A stretch of DNA of 59,998 nucleotides from Perkinsus olseni (lineage: Eukaryota > Perkinsozoa > Perkinsida > Perkinsidae), in assembly GCA_013115135.1 (NCBI GenBank), contig JABANP010000316.1:1-59998 (forward strand), given 5' to 3'. Each line of letters begins with the position of its first letter. Position 1 is the first letter of the stretch. This document shows positions 12,289-24,382 of the stretch, in pieces. The translations under genes were made by a program, and so were the position numbers. The notes below the pieces were generated by a model that did not search any database, was not told the DNA's origin, and worked only from the letters and a program-made list of their open reading frames with translations.

Positions 12289-13845
12289 TGCTTTTGCGTC
12301 AGATTCACCCGGGCCTTCCTCAGCACGTCCTCGCCCCATCTTCCATCCCTCCTTCGAGACCCCATCAACAAACGCCTCCTCGCCCTTCTTAACTTGCTTT
12401 ACTGCACTCTCCGGGGCAATTTCGTGGCGCGCGACATCGTATTTTTCTCCTTTCTCCGACGGTAAACGGCTCGATTTGGTACTTTTGCAACATCACACTT
12501 CTCACTAGGAAGTCTCTGGCGATCGAAACGCCCTCGGCGACACTTTTCAATTTCTCCGAAGCCTCCTCTTTGCTCGCCAGCTGATCTGCCAAATCGCCCG
12601 CTTCGTTCATCTTGGTGGCGACGTCCACTATGCTGGCCGCGAAAACCTTTACGTGCCTAAGGGAAAAATTTCGACGAAAAATCCACAAATCCCAGAGGAA
12701 AAATCGCGATCATCATCTAATCATAAGAACACACGATACGTTTGAAATGGTAGGAAGGAGAAAAGGTACATGCACGTCGGGTACGACAATTTTTCAGCAT
12801 CGCCAGGCGACAGGTGTCGTCATTTACATGAGCATCGTAGCGGAACGCAACGATCGGCAACGTTGTGAAGAGCATCTCAGCACAAAGGAACGGAGCATAT
12901 TTTGGCCTGTAAAATTCGAGAAGCCCGGAGAGCTAGCGATAACCGAGAAGGAGTGCAGCGAACTCTGCACGGAAGATATGGCATGACGAGAATCACAATA
13001 TTGAAGTATTCCTCCCCAACGAATGCATATGGAATCGTTCGGAGCGATGAGAAGTACACTCATGATTTATTGCGAGGAGCCATCCAGTTGAAGCGAAATT
13101 GCGGTAAACAGCGTCGGGCTGATCATGCCAACCGTTTGCGTGATAAATGAATGGAAAAAAACAACGATGATGAAAACAACATCATTGCACCATACGATTC
13201 TGATAACAAAGGATCCACAGGAGAAACAGAAATACTCAACGCTTCTGGAAAGAAATAAAGATTACAGCGGAGCTCAGGGTCCTCGGTTAGTGACAGCGAC
13301 GCTTGAATTCAGTTCTACTATACAGAAAAGAACCGCATAAACTACACTAAAGTTGTCGATGACGTTAACCTTGTAAGAAGGAAGCTGAAACATTCTTTGA
13401 CGGAGTGCTGGCTAAGGACAGTGTGGGTGATACAAGACCTGTTCCCCTACGTTTACTCGGACATCCTCGATAACCTAGCGTGATTTATACTACAACATTA
13501 CTATAGCCGATCATTACAGCGCTTAAGTGCTAACCCTATTGACGGTCATTGTCAGCCGCTGACTTGCAACGGCGGCAATCATCCAATCTGCAGTTATTAC
13601 TTTTTCTCCGCGTCTTTAACATTCTGTTCCCTCTCCCTCCTGTTGTTTTCCAGCGACGCATACTTCAACAGGAGGTCGTGTTGAGCCTTCTTCAGTTTAT
13701 CCTCGTGTTTGGTAAGAGCTGCTTGAGCCTTGGCGAGGTTGGCGAAGGGAAGGGCACTTGCAGCGGCCTTGGGAGCGGCTGTAGCGAAGTAACGAGTAAT
13801 GAACGACGAGGTGCAGTTGGCAAGCATTGATAGGAAAACTGACAA
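12289..13845 (-). CDS. Mitochondrial GrpE-like nucleotide exchange factor (partial model)
   Basis: Exon 1 (13601-13845) starts MSVFLSMLANCTSSFITRYF, a plausible mitochondrial targeting sequence. It continues into a coiled coil with LKKAQHDLLLKYASLENNRR, then EREQNVKDAEKK. Exon 2 (12506-12656) continues in phase with HVKVFAASIVDVATKMNEAG and SVAEGVSIARDFL. This pattern (KD.LLR..AD.EN.R.R...E...A..., then FA..L..V.DN...A, then ..EGV....) is that of GrpE/Mge1, the exchange factor for mitochondrial Hsp70. Exon 3 (12289-12408, exactly 40 codons, phase 0) reads SAVKQVKKGEEAFVDGVSKEG. It does not show the usual GrpE beta-domain, so the 3' end is uncertain; another exon probably lies near 12000-12050. 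The gene sits directly upstream of the TPR gene on the same strand. Confidence 0.5.
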
Positions 13846-14458
13846 GAAAAAACCAGGTATTGACGGTCACGCATAAAGCACATTCAGCATGTTGAGGGAG
13901 CAGCATTGAATTGGAGCATGTTGAATTCCACACAATCGAGGCATGCTGTAGGAAGGGAGCAGCATTCAGGGTAAGAGAATATTCATGTATCTAGAGCTCA
14001 ATAGAGCTAGAAGGGAAAAGATAACGGCCATGCACTTCGCTACCAGTTGCAGCGACTGGGCTGCTTCATTAACGAGATATAATCGAAAACCGCCCTGGCA
14101 AAAGAACGGAACCTCCCATCACTCGCGAGTCCAAGATGTTTCTCAACCGTCTACTTCTACGTAATGGAGCTCCAAACAGCCGGGAATAACCCGCCAGATC
14201 GACATGGAAAGAAACGCGGCGAAGAGTGGTAGCGCATGGGCCATTAACCATGCAGTATAGCAGACGGAAGTCAAGGTGCAATAAAGAATTTCGATTCAAA
14301 ATTATACCGATAGCTTCGCTCCGCTCTGCAGGGCGCATGCGTGCCCTGCACGTCGTGCACGTCGGCTCCCTTGGGAGGGGAGAGTTCGACCGCTGAACGC
14401 TACGACTGCGAGTCTCAATCCTTGGTGCAGCGAAGATACGACATGCAGATGAATTTCA
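13846..14458. other. Intergenic spacer upstream of the GrpE-like gene
   Basis: No supported gene. Short minus-strand frames are open here but have no splice sites or motif. The region should hold the promoter or trans-splicing acceptor for the GrpE-like gene. Confidence 0.4.
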
Positions 14459-15052
14459 GAGTTCCAAGCAGAATTTTCAAGTAAGGAAAATTCTTCAGAG
14501 GAACTCGTTAACACTATTGCACTACGCATTACGATACTGCAATTTCAGAGCTGTTACGCGAGATGTGGTATCGTTTACGCGTTCGAACGCAGTCGCCACA
14601 TTATTATATGCTCGGGGCGATTTTCAACCTCGACAGTGAAATCTTGAGGTAAACTCATGTAAATAAAAAAGACTATTCCGAGTTCCAAGCAGAATTTTCA
14701 AGTAAGGAAAATTCTTCAGAGGAACTCGTTAACATTATTGCACTACGCATTACGATACTGCAATTTCAGAGCTGTTACGCGAGATGTGGTATCGTTTACG
14801 CGTTCGAACGCAGTCGCCACATTATTATATGCTCGGGGCGATTTTCGACCTCGACAGTGAAATCTTGAGGTAAACGCATGTAAATAAAAGAGACTATTCC
14901 GAGTTCCAAGCAGAATTTTCAAGTAAGGAAAATTCTTCAGAGGAGCTCGTTAACATCATTGCACTACGCATTACGATACTGCAATTTCAGAGCTGTTACG
15001 CGAGATGTGGTATTCTTCAGAAAAAGGAAAATTCTTCAGAGGAACTCGATAC
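14459..15052. repeat. 221-bp tandem repeat, about 2.6 copies, with internal hairpin
   Basis: Units start at 14459, 14680 and 14901 with GAGTTCCAAGCAGAATTTTC and are almost identical over 221 bp. The third breaks off at about 15013 and ends with a repeat of the hairpin's right half. The first ~50 bp of each unit is an inverted repeat (GAGTTCC...GGAACTC with AGAATTTTC/GAAAATTCT inside). The same hairpin occurs alone, in opposite orientation, at 18785-18834, so it has moved independently. The array fills the spacer between the GrpE-like and BRCT genes. Confidence 0.8.
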
Positions 15053-15279
15053 ACCAATGTTGATACGGGGCATTTTACTGCACTGCTGAAACTGTTCTGC
15101 ATGGTGTGGTACGGATTCTAAGCTAATGCACGAGCGGTGGATGATACCAGCCCCTCTCCTCAAGGAGGAGTTTATGAGCTTCGCCTTGGATGAGCTCCCC
15201 CAACTCTCTCCGGCTCCCTCAAAACGAAACTCCCACAATAATAAGGGTGAAATCAAACTTCATTTCAAATTGAGAAATG

Positions 15280-18200
15280 CTATCCACCAGTAGAAGCAGC
15301 ATCAATTCTTTCCTTCCGTCCTGTCGCCTTGCTCAGCTTAGCCTTCGTATCATTATCCCACGTAACACCGTCACAGGGGGCCTCTACTCTCCTCGGCGCC
15401 ATCGACTTCCGAGGGCTAGAAGAGGTGAAATCAGCAGGGAAAGCTTCAGGCGCCACAGCTCGTCCCTGTTGCCGACACTCCCTCAACCACTCAGGGCGGA
15501 CTTGAGGACATCTACATCCCGATTGAACTGACAGAAAACAGTGCAGAGAGACGTGACGAGTCGACCTACCCACAGAGGAGCGCTTCAGCTCCCCCAAAAG
15601 CACGGCCACTCGTGTCTGCAGACAGTCTGTCGGGACACGGTGGCCGGGCCACCCACTCGACCGTGCTGCACCAGTGGAATCGATGAGCGCATCCAACTCC
15701 GATAGATCCTCTCCATCGCCCTCAATGTATACCGTGAATCTGAGCCTCAACGCTGAAGAGATTATTAGGAAGACCAACCCACCCTCTGAGAGGAAGAATC
15801 TCAGATCCCCCGAGGGACTTTCGCTTCGGCTCTTGATGAAGCACCAGAGTGAAAGGCTGCTCAGACACCCTGAGAGGTACGGGCGTATCAGTTCGTATGG
15901 AGGCAATCAGGCAAGGCGATGAACGGAAACTTAGTGACGAAAACGACCGCACAAATTTGAACGAGATGTAGTGATAATATGACTAAAAAATAGATGATGA
16001 TGTAACGAGACACCAACATAAGGGTTTCGTGCGATGTACCATCATAGAAGAGCGTATCAAATACCAGGAAGAATGGTGTACTGTGAGTTCCCAAATACTA
16101 GTACTATTCACAGGGATGATAATACTTGTGCGTTGCATGCAACAGCAAAGCCGTGGCCACCTACCTTTCACCCTGTCTAAGGCACGCATAGAGCCACTCC
16201 GTAAAAACAATGATAGCCTTGCACTTCTTAGCCCAATTAATCAGATTCTGCCGTGTCGTGACTTGCGCGCTATCATAACAGATAATATGAGATATCCTGA
16301 TCCCCGGAGAGGAGTTCCGAACCTCCGCAGTAGTGTACCTGTGCGACCCATTTCGTGATCATCACGCATACGCGTATCTTACGCTCGACCACCCAGCGCT
16401 CTCACTAGGCGTTTCGTCTCTTCGAATATCTCCTTATTCTTGTCGGTTAACATAGCTGACACTCCTGTAAACCTACAAAAACGATATCATAAGTTCATTA
16501 CCGCCTAACTGAAGTGTCTCAGTTTTTCCCTACACTCCATTCTCAGCGCTATATTATCTGGTTTGAGAACTCGTTCGAACTAACTCCTTGCTAAATCAAT
16601 ATACGGCGGTACTAGACCACCTACACCGATTCTGGGCGTTGGACTCACACACACGGTCGTTCACCCAGTACGTCGTCCGTCACACCAACGCGGTACAGCA
16701 GAGGCAGACGATGGTAATGACGATACTTTACGGTTATCTCGGAAACCGTGAAGTATGCAATCAGTTTTTCCACTCATTCAGTAGCATCCGTTGCGATACT
16801 ACTGAATGACTGATTATCATAATTTATATGAAACGAATGAATCATCACCAAGATTCACGAAGGAAATTATCTCGGCAAATGTTCCATCCGGAAGTAGCAG
16901 CACGTAGTGAATTCATACCGTGGCAATGGCAGCCGAGAGCAGCAGGGCTTATACAGCACACTGGAGCTAACCGGAAGCAGGCTTTGACTCTCAGCGCAGC
17001 CGAGAACCTGAGCAAGCGACGAATACTGGCTGTATGCAGAAAGGGACCGACCCATCTAGCCGACACTTGAAGGCTCTCGGACGAGGCGTTGGGTGGTGCA
17101 GATGTGCCGTCTTCCAATACATACGCGAATACGTTGCCTGCAAGAACAACATGACTCCGCGATGAACAATTTCAGGCCCACGGCAATGTGAGATGAGCGA
17201 GAACTTTTGAAAGGATGCTAAGACGCTCTCCCAACAGGGGGACAGCACGCTTCAGCAATCGTCGCCAGAGCTTTGATCAGTGACCAGGGGTCGGTGTGCG
17301 TGGGCAAAGCCATCCGAAAGTTCTCATCGCTTCTTTTATAGTCGTTATAGTAGTGAAGAACGCACTAATTACTCAGGGTGATACATATCTGAACCCTCTG
17401 CTGCCCTTACACCGTTTGCGATATTCTGATTAAGCCCACTATCAGACTTAAAACCAACAACAACATATCAGAACAGCTTACTCGTTCCAAATCCCGTCAA
17501 AGCCTCAAGATTCGCTCCCATGATTCTTCAACTGCATCGCCACTGCACGCTCTTTGCCAGTATCAGTGAAGCCCAAGACAACCTAAAATATCTTTCACTT
17601 ACGTGAGAGGCAGGTTAACCTACTATGTTCTTTCCCGCAAAGATTCCACTCGGAGATCTCCCGCCATCCCTAGTCAGAGTCTCGTGCTGCGTCGCCGGCA
17701 GCGACGCCGAATCCAAACCCCATCCCCGCCGGAGTCCCCAACGCTCATCATACCCGCAGCCAGTGGCCCCCTACTCATCGTTCGATTGACCTAAATGGGA
17801 GAATGAGCGGCTTGGCCGGCACCAACCCTTACGATAGGATAGCTATACCGTAGGACTATGAGCTGTGCCAGGGCGAGCGACACCATTGAGCTACAAACTG
17901 TCTACCACTAGCCCATCGCTATCATATTATTATTCATTAACTACTCGTCTACCGCAGTCACCCTGGTTGCGCCCTAACCTCCTACCGTAGTGTGAGGGTA
18001 TATCTGTCCAGTTCTAGTTCGCTTCACTTGTCGTGGAGGGAGACCAGCCCCTCGCAATGAAGACTGACTGGCCATCGGAATCCCCGAACGACTGAGGAAA
18101 ATAAATACATATAATACCACCATACTTTCTGCTGGTTAGATGGAACTAGGATTAGCTGCTCAATCATATTTCCATTTTCCCGCCACTCTCAACGCCCCAC

Positions 18201-20820
18201 GGACCCACCTGTTCTGGGAAGGATCGACCGACGTCGAAGTTGCCATAGTTGCCGACCGTTTCAGACGTATTTTCACCGACCCAACTCGGTAAGCCAGTAT
18301 CTTCATCTTCGATAACAGCGATCACCAGCAGAGGTATCTTACATCGCAGTCTGTCCCTGACGGGCCAACCTCAGATACATGCTCCAACCAATCCGCGTGG
18401 ACTTTAAACGGCAGTAAATGGGAACTCGACGATGACGAAGTACCGGTCAATTCAGCCTTGGTCGCGCGCTGCAAAAAAGACAGAAGAGTGGAAGCTGCAG
18501 GTCATTGACCCTGTACCTTGACGATCTCATATTCTCGGGTTCGGTCGTTTGGGAAGAGGACTATATTTGCGATGGGTTCAGGGTGGTCGGGAGAAGTGGT
18601 TTCGAAAAGATCATCACAAGTAAGCATACCACAACTCCAACACAGCCTGCGGTATCTGATGGCCAAGACGCAGGTTCGAACCCCGCGCATGTCATTTCTA
18701 TGTGCATGCGTGCAAAACCCATACCACTCCTTCCGTAACACTCAAGAGATTCGATGGATAGGCAGTGTTGTTGACAATTGTAATTGAGTTCCTCTGAAGA
18801 ATTTTCCTTCATTGAAAATTCTGCTTGGAACTCGGAATGCTTTTTCTTACTTTTCATAACTTCCGTCCTTTTCTTTTTTGAGCGGCTCCAAACACACCAA
18901 CTGTCCGGCAAGGGGGCCCAACATCGGCAGACACGCTGAGTCCGGCACAACCTACCAGACTGATATCCGAAAGAAGTCCCACACACGTTCAGATCCCTCG
19001 AGTATATGCACGGGCGCGTCGATCTCAGTATTTTGCCTATTATTCTCCACAGTGCGGTTTCGTCAGAAACCACTCCCCTCATTCGATGGCTCTGGCCGCG
19101 AATCTTTTCGCGCCTACTTCGGACTTTTCGGTCGTTCCCTTGCCAGCTATCTACTGTAGCAATACCATGAATTGTCAGTATCAGTGGTAAGAAAGAAGCG
19201 CGAGAACTCTTGTCAAGAAATGAGTGAGCATCACACAGCCCACTTTGGTCTGCTTGAGTATCTCCCGCATAGACTGTGGCTTGAACTCGCCCTCTACAGG
19301 GACAGTGCGGCCTTCAGCAGAGCACTTCTCAATCCACGCAGTAGGAGCAACAATAACACCCCGTCTCGTAGCCTCCTAAACTAGTAAGCGTTGAGGAAAT
19401 TCGAGTGGCCACAAGTGATCCAAGAATACCTTACCTCCAAAGCAGTCTCGTTGAAGACATCATCGATGACGGCGACATCGCATTGCTCCAACCTCGACTC
19501 TACACTGGCCGCCCCGTTCGACATAGCAACACTCTTGAAACTAATAAATCTCCGACTCAACCACTGGACACATCGTAGCGATGAACTCACTGCGCTCGAA
19601 CTTCTGTGGACGTCCCCAAGAAGCAAAAGCGCATCCCTTGAAATACCTAAAAACGCGGGGCGATGCTTTACAGTCTTTATGTTCGACTGATGGAAGAATG
19701 GGAATCAACGTAGCAACACCATCCTCTCCTGCCCCTCAATGGTGAGGATGATTTTTCCCTCGCGCATTCCTCACGCGAGTGACCGATTTTTGCGAAAAAA
19801 ATTCCCGAAACTGCGAATAGAAAAAAGACAACAGCACTTGCACGTATTTCGTTTTCCCGTTAAGCGAAGGTTTTCCTCGTCAACGAACGATTTGTCTCTC
19901 AAAGGCCCCCTCTCACCTTCAACGCGAATTTACGCTCATCATGAGGACGAGCCTTGAGTTTCCAACACTCGTCGATGAAGGCCGGCCTGATTCCAACAAC
20001 CAAAGTGGACGATTTCATATGAATGGAAGTGACCTACAATTTCAACTCGGCCTTCAGGTCGTGAGCCGCCGCTCGGTACTTGGCGTTCTTTAGGTCAACA
20101 CTCCCACATATGAGGATATCCAACTAAATCGGTACCACACACTCGCCCGTAACCAATTAGGCTCGGCCGGGTGGCTCACAGAAGGACCGGAGACCGTAGA
20201 GACGCAGATTATCTCACCAAAGTGACCAGAATTCTCGACCAGCCTTTATCATCAATTTCGATGGTTAAAATCGCTCTCTCAATTGTTGCTAAACATTCCG
20301 ATAAATCGAGGTACGAACATTGTAATTGGAATTGGTTTCGCTAACGAGTAACCCAGTAAACAGAGTGCTCCAAATAAGCGTACTCCCAATACTTCTGATG
20401 AGGGCGAGGAGTTCGAATCCCGGCCTACATCCTCCGTGAGCTCTCGCCTATCATACCCTCCCATCCAGGGCAGCAACCGAGATATCTGCTCACGCTGAGG
20501 TAAAGGCAACCCCGTCGTGGAGACCTGACACACCAGTATCAGCACGACGATGATGGGAAGGTGTGGTACCAACCTTTTGCCCTTCTAAAATATCGTCGTA
20601 TATCACCGGTATGTCCGGCCGCGGGTCCGACGAGTTCGAAAGATACTGAATGAGATTTCCTCGATCTTTCCTTAACCCCTGAACTCACTTTCTCGTAGTA
20701 AGGTCGGCCCACAACTCTCCTTCCCTCACCCTTCATCGCCTCATCCACAGCCTGCTGGAACTGCTGTCCGCTGAACTTTTGGAAAACCCAAATTTTCGCG
20801 CTCTCAAATGAACACGTTTG
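15280..20820 (-). CDS. Intron-rich protein with several BRCT-like repeats
   Basis: Minus-strand exons with splice sites can be picked out at about 20689-20810 (AKIWVFQKFSGQQFQQAVDE, like the first strand and helix of a BRCT domain), 20574-20645, 20038-20087, 19917-19986 (PAFIDECWKLKARPHDERKF), 19435-19531 (CDVAVIDDVFNETALE) joined to about 19220-19375 (EATRRGVIVAPTAWIEKCSA), 18360-18465 (PFKVHADWLEHVSE), 17222-17345, 15590-15720 and 15280-15530 (CPQVRPEWLRECRQQGRAV). The recurrent (V)x(P/A)xWL/Ixx(C/H) signature is the C-terminal helix of BRCT domains, which bind phosphopeptides or DNA ends in DNA-damage signalling and replication. At least four such ends are visible, so a TopBP1/Rad4-like multi-BRCT protein is the nearest class. 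The region may hold more than one gene, and many exon ends are approximate. Confidence 0.5.
18785..18834. repeat. Dispersed hairpin related to the 221-bp repeat
   Basis: GAGTTCCTCTGAAGAATTTT followed by its imperfect inverted partner ending TTGGAACTC. It is the reverse-orientation copy of the hairpin that opens each unit at 14459, 14680 and 14901. It sits in an intron or spacer of the BRCT-like gene. The compact self-complementary form resembles a very small MITE. Confidence 0.65.
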
Positions 20821-21023
20821 ACGGCCGTCCACTTCTGCTGGCGGCGAGTACGAGAACCACACCATGCTCAACATGGCACAAAAACGAAAGAATAAGGCAG
20901 TAATTACGCCGATTACGCCAAGGTTGCCCATCTGGTGTCCCGCACCACTTGCTCTCTTGCAATTCCTCAACGCACTCCCACCAACCAATGACTAACACTA
21001 CTCACAACCGTCCAGGTAAAACT

Positions 21024-23908
21024 TCAATTATTTTTATCGTCTTCTGTGCTCTCAACTTTCCGACGTTTCCTCGCTGCTGCCAACCGCATCTTCATTGCTT
21101 CCCTACGTCCCACCGCCCGAGGGACTAAAATGGGCGAATTATTCCGAAATCGTCGGGAATTACCCCACAGTTGACCCTTACATTCCTCATCTCTCCTCAG
21201 TCGCGCCTGCGCCGCTTCAGCCTCGGCATGGAACGCATCAGCAGCCTCTCTGTCTTCTGGGTTATAGTTCCTGAAAATCCGCCACGAAATTCTTCATCAA
21301 TTTTTTTATCAATTTCTTCATTAATATTTTTATGCTCTGGCATCTTGCAGAATGAACTGTACGGATATTAATGGCAAAGATATCTTCATAACACTTCAAG
21401 ATGATACAGAAAGCGTCGTTGTATTCCCGTCCTGAGCTCCCTTACGCACAGCAATGATAAATTCCATCATTCCCCATGGTCAACCTAGGATACTCCCAGC
21501 ACTACCTCTCGAACACTTGACGTATCCCGCCGTCCATACCCTGCACCTCGGAAGTTTCAGCGGACTCAGGGACATTCGACGAAGACGACGATGGAGTCAA
21601 TCTGAGAGGATACGCCGCGCTGACAATCTATCTTTAGCATGAGTCGACCTAAGATACGCAATACCACCGGAATATCCCGTCATCAAAAACCAACGAGCGC
21701 CCCCGACAGGACGCCCCCGACATGACTCGACCCAGGACACTCCGACTGTAATCAACGACTCACTACGACAAAAGGCAGGATCTGTAGGTTGCACGCTTTA
21801 ACCTAAGATACCCCGAACCTCTCTTCCCCATTTATACCTCTCCGTCTCATTCTGCCATGCGTCCATTTGCCTAACTTTACTACCAAAATTCACCAATCTG
21901 CCGCCGTCGCCACCGAGATCGTCGTCATCACCGCCATTCGTGCCACCACCGCCCTCCGCCGCCGTCCGCATCAACTGCTCATAAATGGAGGCTTTCTCCT
22001 CGAGTTTCCTGAGCATCAACAGAAAACTCAAATTCCATAATATATTCATAATATATACAAATAATATTTACTCCTCCAATACATATTAATAATGATCCTA
22101 TCATGACTTTCTATCCTATCAAATGTAACATATAAATGATATCATATATCTATTATTGGTCCTATGTTTATTATATTAATAATATAGTCTTTATAACCTA
22201 ATGCACTTTATATATATTAATTTATTATAGCATTGGGCACTATATTATATTTACATATGATCTGGTTGGCGACCCACGAAGATCGGGAATTCCACAATCG
22301 TGTAAAGACATTAGAAAGACTCTCGGGCTGTTCATTCATGAGCAGGGACTCGGTGATAATAGAGGGGTAAGTCGATCCAGGCAAAAAAATCTACGACTGC
22401 TGTTCCTTAGCGAGCGGCAATTCAAAATCTAGTCCAGTTCTATAATCACGATTGATATTAATGCATATTGATTCCGAGAATTGTCATTTTAGATTGGGAA
22501 ATGAAGAGAAAGAGCCCCTCATAAGAGAGTTTGAATACCAATAAATCACATTATTACCACCGCCTCAACAAAGAGAAAACCAATTCCTTCTTCTCTACTC
22601 TACACCCATAGTCACGCAAGCTCAATTTTTTGGGCCCCGCGAAGTGCGCGGGAATCGCCATGTGATGCGCAGTATCATGAACACTCTGCGGCAATAAGGT
22701 CGGGCAAAACCCTCACACTGTGCCTCAAGGGAAACCGAGCATCTATCGAAAGAGTAAATTCCATTTGGACGTCAACCTGTTTGTAAGGAAATAACTCGCC
22801 CAAGATACGTCTCTTATCGCCAATCCACGCCGCCGTTTTCCCTCACTCATCCACACCAGAGCTGTTCTTCAGCGAAGTCTACGTGCTGCGGGTGACACCT
22901 TATTCACAAGCCTCAAAATTATTCATAAGAATTCTACCCTCACGCACAACGCCAGCTGGCCCCCTACTACTACTTTCTCACAGCTTCGCTCCGATCATCC
23001 TCATCGTCTTCGTCACTATCAGCATGCCTTTTGGACCGCGCTAACTTGGCCTCTCTCTTCAAAGGCCTGACTTTACCCTCCGGTTTTTTACGCTTCGCCG
23101 CGTCCGACTCGCCGTCGTCAATCATAGCCTGAAACACTGCCGCGATCGGAGATCGTATCGTTCAATTCTCCCTTGCGAGTGTGCAAAAAATTACATTTCC
23201 TTGGAAGCAAAACCATTCTGAGCCCATGCTCCATCGCACTGTCGAGCTTCACCACTCGAGCTCGAAGATTTCTCACTCAAGCGTCGTCGATACTACAAGA
23301 GTTAGGGCTAAGAGGTTAGAAAAACGGCGAAAATTTTGCCATTTTTTCTCGATTTTTTCTCGTCACCGACAATTGTGTGCATTGCTCAACCCTGCTCGAT
23401 CGAGGGCTACGGTTTGGCGCAGCTTCGAGTCGATGGAACTCCTCTGCCACGGCCCCTTCTTCGAAGGCCATACCGTTTTTACTATGTGCTATTACTTTAT
23501 GAGAAAATACATTGGTTCATCACAAAGATTTGTCTAGTGCTATCGCTCACACAAAGATCTTTCTTTTCTTTTGATCAACTTTTACCTTATTCGGGACGGC
23601 AAGCTCACCCATCCAAAGCGAGTCAAATACGACAGAAAAGCCAGCGCGCGACAGACTGACCGATTCGCAAAACCGTTTACAAAATTAATGACAGAAATGC
23701 ATGTCTGTGCTCCCTCATGACGCGTTCTTTCGCAATCCGCAGCGGAAACGATATTTCGTCGCCCCCCAGCGGAAGGAGAGTCGTCCCTCATCACTACTTT
23801 GAGCATATTGATATCCTGCTTAGCCGCTCCCCCGTAGGCTTTGGAGAGATCGACCCTCTCGGCCTTCTTGGGTATCAACGATGACTCGGTTAACCAGCCG
23901 AGAGACAT
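21024..23908 (-). CDS. CCDC174-like nuclear coiled-coil protein (partial exon model)
   Basis: Exons supported on the minus strand: 22982-23128 (AMIDDGESDAAKRKKPEGKV, ending in a DEDDEDDRSEA acidic run; 49 codons), 21812-22008 (KLEEKASIYEQLMRTA ... GGRLVNFGSKVRQMDAWQNE), 21506-21601, 21182-21270 (NYNPEDREAADAFHAEAEAA) and 21024-21124 (AVGRREAMKMRLAAARKRRK, then VESTEDDKNN and TGA). The last three junctions are in phase. A candidate first exon (MSLGWLTESSLIPKKAERVD) starts at 23908; other exons between 23130 and 23850 include EEGAVAEEFHRSKLRQ-type sequence. The L-E-E-K-A-x-x-Y-E block, the following acid stretch and L-V-x-F, and the basic C-terminal helix match the order in CCDC174, a nuclear splicing-associated protein. 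The N-terminal exon lies inside an inverted repeat whose other arm carries a second, broken copy. Confidence 0.5.
22045..22258. other. AT-rich island inside the CCDC174-like gene
   Basis: About 210 bp of strongly AT-rich DNA (many TATATA/TTATTA runs) with sharp edges, in a genome of roughly balanced composition. One minus-strand frame reads SLLICIGGVNIICIYYEY, which resembles a mitochondrial membrane protein, so a nuclear insertion of mitochondrial DNA is possible. The frame is short and interrupted. Confidence 0.4.
23343..23490. repeat. Exon-bearing repeat, copy 1
   Basis: About 148 bp beginning TTTTTTCTCGTCACCGACAA, repeated in the same orientation at 25979-26125. On the minus strand it encodes GMAFEEGAVAEEFHRSKLRQ-type sequence in copy 2. 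Copy 1 has one extra base at about 23430 that shifts this frame. It is probably an exon of the CCDC174-like gene, with the second copy displaced into the mosaic. Confidence 0.7.
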
Positions 23909-24382
23909 CGAAAAAGAAACTTGAAGGCGTCAACTGTGAAGTGTGGACCTAGAGGCAAGGTGGGCGATTTGATGTCTTGTTCTTAAGTAGTTGCTTTCCT
24001 TGGCGATTCTAGCTCAATAATTGCTGTAAAAGACTATAGAATCTTCAACCATCAATCATCGAGCGGCCATTACATAGCGGAGAATAAACCAGCAGCCTGG
24101 TACTTGCCAACGCAACAGCGGTTATTTGTACATTCAGCCATGGTAGAATTAATAGCGACGAGTCCAGCTTGGTTCGTTGTCGTATACCCACTGCTTGGCC
24201 TCCTTTCTATTTAGGAACCTCTGTTTTTTCAAACCGTCTCTGGAACTCTATCTCTTCCTTCGACTTTCGGCGTCTCCCCTCGTTTTGTCGTAGCGAAGAC
24301 GAGAGAGAGGAATGCGGCGAGTAGTAGAATACGCATTCATCGATGATAATCAGCTGGTCAGAATCTCGTTTCGGCTAAGCTG
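23496..24382 (-). repeat. Left arm of a ~0.89-kb inverted repeat
   Basis: This arm and 26446-27331 are reverse complements with scattered substitutions and small indels, separated by a 2.06-kb core. The arm carries the first exon of the CCDC174-like gene and a broken copy of a small secreted-protein gene (24149-24336). The inner border is marked by CGAAACGAGATTCTGACC next to different sequence on the two sides. Confidence 0.85.
24149..24336 (-). pseudogene. Broken copy of a small secreted basic protein gene
   Basis: The minus strand begins MRILLLAAFLSLVFATTKRG, a signal peptide followed by a dibasic site, and is nearly identical to the intact gene at 26492-26677. An extra A and an extra G after codon 18, and an extra G farther on, shift the frame so that the lysine/arginine-rich tail is lost. 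The stop region (CGCTATTAA) is still recognisable. Confidence 0.75.

Noticed and set aside
16776..16806. Inverted repeat with 10-bp arms (CATTCAGTAG/CTACTGAATG)
   Set aside because: The spacer is 14 bases but no X - X' - X structure; kept out of the 14-bp set.
17800..17900. Minus-strand A-box-like GTAGCTCAATGG suggesting a tRNA
   Set aside because: No anticodon or T arm at the proper distance.
18650..18720. tRNA-like T arm (GGTTCGAACCCCGC) on the plus strand
   Set aside because: No matching D arm or acceptor stem upstream; it lies within the BRCT-like gene region.
20385..20440. Second B-box-like word (GAGTTCGAATCCCGGCC)
   Set aside because: No cloverleaf can be formed; probably chance or a SINE remnant.
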